Source: Rhodocyclaceae bacterium (GTDB lineage Bacteria > Pseudomonadota > Gammaproteobacteria > Burkholderiales > Rhodocyclaceae). From it: 64,000 nt of DNA. Every line of letters begins with the position of its first letter. Position 1 is the stretch's first letter. The notes under the pieces are model-generated. The model did no database searches. It worked only from the letters and a program-made list of their open reading frames with translations, and was not told where the DNA came from. The stretch lies in the NCBI GenBank assembly GCA_023383815.1, contig JAHDYG010000017.1:25336-89335 (forward strand). The letters are read 5' to 3'. Both the position numbers and the translations under genes were made by a program. This document shows positions 57,325-64,000 of this stretch, one piece after another.

Positions 57325-58776
57325 ATGAAAAGAATAGTGACAAGCGCCATCACGGCGGCCGTTCTTGCAACACTCTCGGTTCCTGCAGGGGCCCAGGCCG
57401 TGCCGGAAGCGCTCATCCAGGCAGCCCAGAAGGCCGTCACGGCGAATCCGGACGTCCAGTCGCGCTGGCACCAGTTCTCCGCTGCGGAAGCCGACGAGGA
57501 GCAGATGCGTGGGGGGTACTGGCCGAGTGTCGACCTCAATGCGGGGGTCGGCCGCGAAAGCGTCAAGACGCCCGGCACCTCGACGAACCGCTATACCCGG
57601 TCGGGGGCTCAGCTGTCGCTCAACCAGATGCTGTACGACGGCATGTTCACGCCGAACGAGGTGGCACGGCTCGGCCACGCGAAGGTCACGCGCTATTTCG
57701 AACTGCTCGAAGGCATCGAGGAGTCGACGCTGGAGGTCGTGCGCGCCTACGCCGACGTGCTGCGCTATCGCAAGCTGGTCGAACTGGCAAAGGACAACTA
57801 CGTCGAACACAAGCTGACGCATGATCAGATCAACGAGCGCGTGCGGGCCGGAATCAGCCGCGGGGTCGACGCCGAGCAGGCGACGGGCCGCCTGGCGCTG
57901 GCCGAGTCGAACCTGCTGACCGAAGCGGCGAACCTGCATGACGTCAGTGCGCGGTTCCTGCGTGTCGTCGGTGAGCCACCGGCCGAGAATCTGCCCGACC
58001 TGTCAGCGCAGGTGCTGGGTGCCCAGGTGCCGCCCGAGATCGATGCCGTGCTCAAGGATGCGATCGCCAACAACTACCAGATCAAGGCGACCATGGCGAA
58101 CATCCGTTCGCGCGAATCGCAGGTCGACATGCGCCGTGCAGCCTATCGCCCGCGTTTCGACCTGAGGGCGAGCCATGGCGTGTACCGCAATCTGGACGGC
58201 GTCAGTGGCCGTACGCGGGAAGGCGTCGTCGAACTGGTGATGTCGTACAACCTGTATCGTGGCGGTTCGGACGATGCGCGCCTGCAGCGGGCCGCCGAGG
58301 AGCTGAACCAGTCGAAGGATCTGCGCGAACGCGCCTGCCGCGATGCGCGCCAGACGGCTGCGATTGCCTGGAATGACGTGCAAAGGCTGCAGGAGCAGCT
58401 CGGCTACCTCGATCAGCACCAGTTGTCGAGCGAGAAGTCGCGAGAAGCGTATCGTCAGCAGTTCGACATCGGCCAGCGCACCCTGCTCGACCTGCTCGAT
58501 ACCGAGAACGAGTATTTCGAGGCGCGCCGCGCCTATGTGAATGCCGTCTATGACCAGGTGATCGCGCAGGCTCGCAGCCTGGCGACGACGGGCAAGCTGC
58601 TGCCGGCGATGGGCGTCGTGCGCGAAGGGCTGCCGACCCTCGACGACATCGGCCAGGAAGAAGAGGACTACCAGGTCGATCCGGAACAGATGTGCCCGCC
58701 GCAAACGCCCGGAATGCTCCAGGTGGACAAGAATGCCCTGGTTGCGGACGCAATGCGCACCGGACGGGGGCGCTGA
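57325..58776 (+). CDS. TolC-family outer-membrane protein of the adhesin type I secretion system (LapE-like)
   Basis: A 483-residue outer-membrane channel with a signal peptide (about 1-24, ending GAQA) and two TolC-type repeats (about 25-225 and 226-445). Each repeat has a long helical stretch and a short beta segment (AYRPRFDLRASHG, GYWPSVDLNAGVG). The conserved AxRxxY...GQRTLLDLLDTENEYF segment is near residues 385-400. The C-terminal 60 residues are soluble, acidic and end in Lys/Arg. It is the outer-membrane exit for the LapA-like adhesin. The ABC transporter gene is 98 bases downstream. Confidence 0.92.
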   Translation: MKRIVTSAITAAVLATLSVPAGAQAVPEALIQAAQKAVTANPDVQSRWHQFSAAEADEEQMRGGYWPSVDLNAGVGRESVKTPGTSTNRYTRSGAQLSLNQMLYDGMFTPNEVARLGHAKVTRYFELLEGIEESTLEVVRAYADVLRYRKLVELAKDNYVEHKLTHDQINERVRAGISRGVDAEQATGRLALAESNLLTEAANLHDVSARFLRVVGEPPAENLPDLSAQVLGAQVPPEIDAVLKDAIANNYQIKATMANIRSRESQVDMRRAAYRPRFDLRASHGVYRNLDGVSGRTREGVVELVMSYNLYRGGSDDARLQRAAEELNQSKDLRERACRDARQTAAIAWNDVQRLQEQLGYLDQHQLSSEKSREAYRQQFDIGQRTLLDLLDTENEYFEARRAYVNAVYDQVIAQARSLATTGKLLPAMGVVREGLPTLDDIGQEEEDYQVDPEQMCPPQTPGMLQVDKNALVADAMRTGRGR

Positions 58777-58874
58777 CCGTACGTGAACGTGGTCGGTGGC
58801 GCGGCGGGAGTTGGCCCGCCGCTGCCTGTGTCAGGCAGGAAGGCCCATCGAATCGAAACTGGAGAGCGTGAGGG

Positions 58875-61133
58875 ATGGGCAGTTCGGTGTCTGACTCAGG
58901 GAATGCCGCAGTGCAGTTCCGGGAGGCTTCCGCGACGAGGTCGGGGGGCGGCGGACGCAATGGGGGGGAAGACGATTTGCGGATGGAGGCCGGGGCGGAC
59001 GACGGGGTGTCGGCGGCGGCCGACTACGATCCGCTCGTCGCCTGCCTGCTGCTGATTGCGCGCGCCCACGGCAGGGCCTTGACCCCGGAGGGTGCGGTCG
59101 CAGGGTTGCCGCTCGTGGATGGGCGCCTGACACCCTCGTTGTTTGCACGCGCCGCAAAGCGCGCCGGCCTTGGCTGCCGGCTGGTCAATCTGCCGCTGGA
59201 TCAGCTCAACGCCACGCTGTTTCCGGCGATCCTGCTGCTCGACGACGCTCGTGCCTGTGTCGTGCTGGGGTGGGGAAAGGACCGCAAGACGCTGCGGGTG
59301 GTGTTTCCCGAACTCGGGGAGTCACCGGTCGATCTGCCGGTGGCCGAAGCTCGCGCAATGTACTCCGGGCACGCGATCTACGTCCGGCCCAAGCTGCATT
59401 TCGATGCGCGCGCACCCGAGGTGCAGCAGGATCGCAGCGGCCACTGGTTCTGGAGCGTCATTGCAGAGAATCGCGCGTTGTACCGTGACGTCATGCTGGC
59501 GGCGTTTCTGGCCAACCTCTTCGCGCTCGGATTGCCGCTCTTCGTGCGCATCGTCTATGACCGCGTGATTCCGAACAATGCCATCGATACGCTGTGGGTG
59601 CTCACCATCGGTGTGTCGCTGATGCTGATCGGAGACATGGTGCTGCGGACGATGCGGGGGTATTTCATCGATCTCGCGAGCAGCCGGGCGGACGTCAGGC
59701 TCTCGGCGCACATCATGGAGCGCGTGCTCGGTACGCGCATGGAGCAGCGCTCCTCCTCGGCCGGTTCCCTGGCGGCGAACCTGCGTGGCTTCGAGTCGGT
59801 GCGCGATTTCATCGGATCGGCAACGGTCGTCGCGTTCGTCGATCTGCCCTTCGCCCTGCTCTTCTATGGGGTCATCGCCTGGATCGCCTGGGAGATGGCG
59901 GTGCCGCCCGCGGTCGGAGGAATCATCATCCTGCTGTACGCGCTCGCAGTGCAGGGGCGCATGCACGAGCTGGCGCAGCTTGCGTATCGGGCTGGGGGGC
60001 AGCGCAATGCGACGCTGGTCGAGAGCCTGGTCGGGTTCGAAACGATCAAGGCGATCGGTGCCGAGTCGCTCGTTCAGAGAAAGTGGGAACAGAGCGCCGC
60101 CTTCCTGTCGCGCATCGGAGCGAAGCTGCGTTTTCTGTCGACGTCCGCCAACAATGGTTCGAACTTCATCCAGCAGGCAGCGACGATGTTCATCGTCGTG
60201 GTCGGGGTCTATCTGCTGAGCCTGAACCAGCTCACGACCGGTGGATTGATCGCCTGCATGATGCTTGCGACGCGGGCAATGGCGCCGATCTCGCACGTCG
60301 CGAGCCTGCTCGTGCAGTACCAGACGGCGGCCACCGCGCTGGCCGGCCTGAACGAGACGATGAAGCGCGAGGTGGAACGGCCGGATGACGCGGCCTTCAT
60401 CAGCCGCGGCAACCTCCAGGGGGCGATCGAGTTCCGCGAGGTCTCGTTCACCTACCCCAACCAGCAGGTGCCCTCGCTTCGCAACGTGTCGCTGACGATC
60501 CGGCCGGGGGAGCATGTCGCGATCCTGGGGCGGATCGGTTCGGGCAAGTCGACGCTGCAGAAGCTGATCCTTGGGCTCTACCGGCCCAGCGAGGGGGCCG
60601 TGCTGATCGACGGCATCGACCTGCGCCAGCTCGATCCGGCCGAGCTTCGCCGCCAGGTCGGATACGTGCCGCAGGACGTGACGCTCTTCTACGGCACGCT
60701 GCGGGAGAACATCGCGATGGGCGCGCCGTTCGCGGACGATTCGGCGATCGTCCGCGCGACCGAGATCGCCGGGCTGCATGGCTTCGTGAACCGGCATCCG
60801 AAAGGCTTCGACATGCTCGTGGGCGAGCGGGGCGAATCGCTCTCGGGCGGGCAGCGTCAGAGCATCGCGATTGCGCGCGCCGTGGTGAACGAGCCCCCGA
60901 TCCTGCTGCTCGATGAGCCGACCGCATCGATGGATCATTCCAGCGAGGAGACCATCAAGCGGTCGTTGAAGCGCTTCGCCCAGGGGCGGACGATGGTCCT
61001 GGTGAGCCACCGGACCTCGCTTCTGGACCTGGTCGATCGCATCGTCGTGATGGACAACGGGTGCGTGGTGGCGGACGGGCCTACCGAACAGGTCGTTACC
61101 GCCTTGCGCCAGGGCCGCATCGGAAGGGCTTGA
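58875..61133 (+). CDS. Type I secretion ABC transporter (LapB-like) with C39-like domain
   Basis: A 752-residue exporter. The N-terminal domain (about 45-180) is peptidase-C39-like but lacks the catalytic Cys and His, so it likely binds the substrate without cutting it. A six-helix ABC membrane domain follows (about 190-465), then a nucleotide-binding domain with Walker A GRIGSGKST near 552, signature LSGGQRQS near 656, Walker B LLLDEPTASMD, and SHRTSLL H-loop. A Gly-rich stretch near residues 20-35 precedes the C39-like domain. The start ATG has GGAGAG nine bases upstream. It is coupled to the HlyD gene three bases downstream. Confidence 0.93.
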   Translation: MGSSVSDSGNAAVQFREASATRSGGGGRNGGEDDLRMEAGADDGVSAAADYDPLVACLLLIARAHGRALTPEGAVAGLPLVDGRLTPSLFARAAKRAGLGCRLVNLPLDQLNATLFPAILLLDDARACVVLGWGKDRKTLRVVFPELGESPVDLPVAEARAMYSGHAIYVRPKLHFDARAPEVQQDRSGHWFWSVIAENRALYRDVMLAAFLANLFALGLPLFVRIVYDRVIPNNAIDTLWVLTIGVSLMLIGDMVLRTMRGYFIDLASSRADVRLSAHIMERVLGTRMEQRSSSAGSLAANLRGFESVRDFIGSATVVAFVDLPFALLFYGVIAWIAWEMAVPPAVGGIIILLYALAVQGRMHELAQLAYRAGGQRNATLVESLVGFETIKAIGAESLVQRKWEQSAAFLSRIGAKLRFLSTSANNGSNFIQQAATMFIVVVGVYLLSLNQLTTGGLIACMMLATRAMAPISHVASLLVQYQTAATALAGLNETMKREVERPDDAAFISRGNLQGAIEFREVSFTYPNQQVPSLRNVSLTIRPGEHVAILGRIGSGKSTLQKLILGLYRPSEGAVLIDGIDLRQLDPAELRRQVGYVPQDVTLFYGTLRENIAMGAPFADDSAIVRATEIAGLHGFVNRHPKGFDMLVGERGESLSGGQRQSIAIARAVVNEPPILLLDEPTASMDHSSEETIKRSLKRFAQGRTMVLVSHRTSLLDLVDRIVVMDNGCVVADGPTEQVVTALRQGRIGRA

Positions 61134-61136
61134 GGC

Positions 61137-62555
61137 ATGCCACAGGTCGATCAGAAAACCTTCGAGCGGATCGGTGACATCAGCGGGGTGGTTGCACGGG
61201 CCGGTAATCCGCTCTTTGGAGGCGCATTGCGCCGGATGACGCGAACCGAAACGGGGGGCGACACCCTCGACTGGGCGGGGGACGCCGACTGGGCAGTGCT
61301 CCAGCAGGAACCGGTCCGCGCCCGTGCGATGCTCAGGATCGCTGCGCTGGCAGTACTGCTGTTGATCGTGTGGGCCGGATACGCCGAGATCGACGAAGTC
61401 ACGCGCGGCGATGCGAAGGTAGTTCCTTCCAGCCAGGTTCAGATCGTTCAGAGCTTCGATGGCGGGGTGGTCGAATCGATCCTGGTGCGCGAAGGGCAGA
61501 ACGTCGAGGCTGGAGATCTGCTGCTGCGAGTCGATCCGACACGCTTCGTCTCGTCGATGCGCGAGAGCCGGGCCAACCAGCTTGCGCTGCAGGCCAAGGC
61601 GTTGCGTTTGCAGGCACTCACCCGCAATGAGCCTTTCGTGCCGACGGAAGAACTGCTGCGTGAAGTGCCCGAGATCGTCGCCCAGGAGCGCCTCCTCTAC
61701 GAATCGAGCCGTTCCGAACTGGTCGCGCAACTGGCGATTGCCGAGGACCAGTTGCGACAGCGCCAGCAGGAACTCAACGAGGCGCGGGCGCGCTTCGACC
61801 AGGCTGACCGCGGCCTGCGTCTGGTCGAGCAGGAGCTGAACGCGACCCGCCCGCTCGTGCGAAGCGGTGCAGTGTCCGAGGTGGAGGTTCTGCGCCTGGA
61901 CCGCGATGCGTCGCGACTGCGCGGCGAACGCGCACAGGCCGGCGCGCAGGTGGCCCGGGTCCAGTCCGCGATCCAGGAGGCTATGCGCCGCGTCGAGGAA
62001 GTTCAGCTCACGACCCGCAACCAGATGAGTGCCGAGCTTTCCGACACCCTCAGCAAGCTCTCGGCGCTGGCCGAAGGTGGTCGTGTGTTCGAAGACAAGG
62101 TCAAGCACGCCGAGATTCGTTCCCCGGTTCGGGGAACCGTGAATCGCCTGCTGGTGAACACCGTGGGCGGGGTCGTGATGCCGGGCCGGGAGGTCGTGGA
62201 GATCGTTCCGCTCGATGACGCGCTCATTCTCGAAGCGCAGGTCAGTCCACGCGATATTGCGTTCCTGAGGCCTGGGCAGGATGCAGTGGTCAAGTTTTCG
62301 GCCTATGACTTCTCGATCTATGGCGGGCTCGATGCCGTGGTCGAAAGCATCAGTGCGGATTCGGTCGTGGACGAGAAGGGGGCGGCCTTCTACCTGGTGC
62401 GCGTGCGCACGCACGAGCCGAGCCTCGGAGAGGGGCTTCCGATCATTCCGGGGATGACGGCGCAGGTTGACATCCTCACCGGGAAAAAGACCATACTGGC
62501 GTATCTGCTTAAGCCCATTCTCCGAGCCAAGGCCAACGCGCTCACCGAGCGCTGA
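61137..62555 (+). CDS. Type I secretion membrane-fusion protein (HlyD family, LapC-like)
   Basis: A 472-residue inner-membrane adaptor. It has a cytoplasmic N-terminus (about 1-66), one transmembrane helix (67-83), lipoyl half-motifs (SQVQIVQSFDGGVVESILVREG), a long periplasmic coiled-coil (about 150-310) and the HlyD C-terminal signature (PIIPGMTAQVDILTGKKTIL). It links the ABC protein in the inner membrane to the TolC-like channel. With these two proteins it makes a complete adhesin-export machine. The start is ATG at 61137. The LuxR-type gene begins 73 bases after its stop. Confidence 0.94.
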   Translation: MPQVDQKTFERIGDISGVVARAGNPLFGGALRRMTRTETGGDTLDWAGDADWAVLQQEPVRARAMLRIAALAVLLLIVWAGYAEIDEVTRGDAKVVPSSQVQIVQSFDGGVVESILVREGQNVEAGDLLLRVDPTRFVSSMRESRANQLALQAKALRLQALTRNEPFVPTEELLREVPEIVAQERLLYESSRSELVAQLAIAEDQLRQRQQELNEARARFDQADRGLRLVEQELNATRPLVRSGAVSEVEVLRLDRDASRLRGERAQAGAQVARVQSAIQEAMRRVEEVQLTTRNQMSAELSDTLSKLSALAEGGRVFEDKVKHAEIRSPVRGTVNRLLVNTVGGVVMPGREVVEIVPLDDALILEAQVSPRDIAFLRPGQDAVVKFSAYDFSIYGGLDAVVESISADSVVDEKGAAFYLVRVRTHEPSLGEGLPIIPGMTAQVDILTGKKTILAYLLKPILRAKANALTER

Positions 62556-62628
62556 GTGCGGGTGTGCTGCGTGTGGAGGACTCGAGCGCGCGACCGATTG
62601 TCCATCTCCAGCCTGTGAGCAAACGATC

Positions 62629-63267
62629 ATGGAACCGCTACATCTCTTTGTTTCCGATACGCCGGCACAAGCTTCCCGCCAGCCCAGCAGACGCTGGTCG
62701 GCCGCGTTTCCGGCAGGCCGCAGCCAGAATCTGAACGCACTTCTGGCGCGATCTGCTTCCAATGAAGTGGTCTGGCTCTCCAGCACGGCGCCAGACTGGA
62801 AAGAGGCACTCTCGACACTCGTGTCGAACCAGCCCGGGCGGCCCGTCGTGGTCCTCAGTCCGTCGCCCGATCCGACCGAGGGTCTGAGCGCGATCAGCCG
62901 GGGCGCGCGCGGGTACACGCATCTTCATGCCGTGCCGTCGGTCCTGCAGGAAGTCGGGCGGGTGGTCGTCCGCGGTGGACTCTGGGTTGGCCCTGAGCTC
63001 GTCGACCGTGTCGTGGCGGCGACCCGCAAGTTGCTCGATCCGTCCGTCCAGTCGGGAGCGCCGGCCGGTCCCGACCCCCTGGCGGTGCTCTCGGCGCGCG
63101 AAGCAGAGGTGGCGCGTGCCGTTGCGGCCGGATGTTCGAACAAGGAAGTCGCCGAACAGCTGGGGATATCCGAGCGCACGGTCAAGGCGCATCTTGGAGC
63201 AGCCTTCGAGAAGCTCGGCGTTCGCGACCGGCTCCAGCTAGTCCTGCGCGTCACGCGCGGCAAGTAG
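62629..63267 (+). CDS. LuxR-type regulator with degenerate receiver domain
   Basis: A 212-residue regulator. The N-terminal part (about 1-130) has the spacing of a response-regulator receiver but lacks the phospho-acceptor Asp (VVWLSSTAPDW where an Asp is expected), so regulation is likely independent of phosphorylation. The C-terminal LuxR helix-turn-helix (about 145-205) is clear: LSAREAEVARAVAAGCSNKEVA, ISERTVKAHLGAAFEKLG. It stands between the secretion genes and the adhesin gene, a setting common to regulators of LapA-type adhesins. The direct target is likely the adhesin promoter 120 bases downstream; that is inference. Confidence 0.85.
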   Translation: MEPLHLFVSDTPAQASRQPSRRWSAAFPAGRSQNLNALLARSASNEVVWLSSTAPDWKEALSTLVSNQPGRPVVVLSPSPDPTEGLSAISRGARGYTHLHAVPSVLQEVGRVVVRGGLWVGPELVDRVVAATRKLLDPSVQSGAPAGPDPLAVLSAREAEVARAVAAGCSNKEVAEQLGISERTVKAHLGAAFEKLGVRDRLQLVLRVTRGK

Positions 63268-63390
63268 CCGGCTGACGGCCTGCTGAGGCCGTTGCACCAC
63301 GTTCACCACGGTTGTGACGAAGGTTCAATGGACGGCCCCTTGCGTCAGGTCTAGGCTTTCAACACCTTCCCACAGACAGGGGTATGCATC

Positions 63391-64000
<610 letters not shown>

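Noticed and set aside
59322..62918. Antisense open frame of about 1200 codons across the type I secretion genes
   Set aside because: It is the complement of two well-conserved genes in high-GC DNA; its translation is biased to Arg, Gln and His without domains. The same applies to long frames opposite the hybrid kinase (33960-38390), RND pump (50650-54153) and DUF1631 gene (5491-7053).

Overview
The window is a high-GC, densely coded proteobacterial chromosome segment with no rRNA, tRNA, IS element, prophage or CRISPR array that I could find. Gene content and order suggest a betaproteobacterium, probably a Rhodocyclales relative such as Thauera, Azoarcus or Aromatoleum. The pointers are yebC-ruvC linkage, an S-adenosylhomocysteine riboswitch ahead of ahcY-tlyA-metF, a two-subunit NAD-linked formate dehydrogenase, and many c-di-GMP proteins. 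The taxonomic call is an inference.

Layout. 1-11.3 kb is mostly housekeeping: a partial Na/Pi transporter, a CxxC peroxidase-related protein, yebC-DMT transporter-ruvC, a HerA-like ATPase, a DUF1631 protein, a small orphan protein, and ahcY-tlyA-metF read from a TATAAT box through a complete SAH riboswitch. 11.3-18.3 kb holds a histidine kinase, a REC-DUF3369-GGDEF-EAL regulator, a DUF502 membrane protein and an HD-GYP phosphodiesterase. 18.3-23.2 kb holds an ammonium transporter, a LysR regulator divergent from an L-serine dehydratase, and an amino-acid binding protein. 23.4-26.0 kb is an ECF nickel/cobalt importer behind a perfect 12+12 bp NikR-like palindrome. 26.0-26.6 kb is a ccdAB toxin-antitoxin pair. 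27.7-29.9 kb is an XpaC-like/TelA-like pair. 30.0-34.1 kb is a compact operon of cytoplasmic [NiFe]-hydrogenase small and large subunits, maturation protease and a PAS-GGDEF diguanylate cyclase: the architecture proposed for group 2c, putative H2-sensing hydrogenases wired to c-di-GMP. 34.1-41.5 kb is a TonB receptor, an ABC-type binding protein and a 1345-residue hybrid kinase-GGDEF-EAL protein. 42.1-50.1 kb holds a membrane diguanylate cyclase, a solute-binding-like protein, an EamA transporter and the formate dehydrogenase. 50.3-54.4 kb is an RND efflux pair. 54.4-64.0 kb is a complete Lap biofilm-adhesion locus: LapD, LapG, TolC, type I secretion ABC and HlyD proteins, a LuxR-type regulator, and the N-terminus of a giant adhesin with a LapG site and a Thr-Asp repeat that runs off the window.

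How it fits together. At least six proteins make, break or bind c-di-GMP, and the Lap system is a known c-di-GMP output controlling surface adhesion. The hydrogenase-cyclase operon offers H2 as a possible input, and the ECF importer can supply its nickel. The H2 to c-di-GMP to adhesin chain is a hypothesis drawn from gene neighbourhood, not something the sequence proves.
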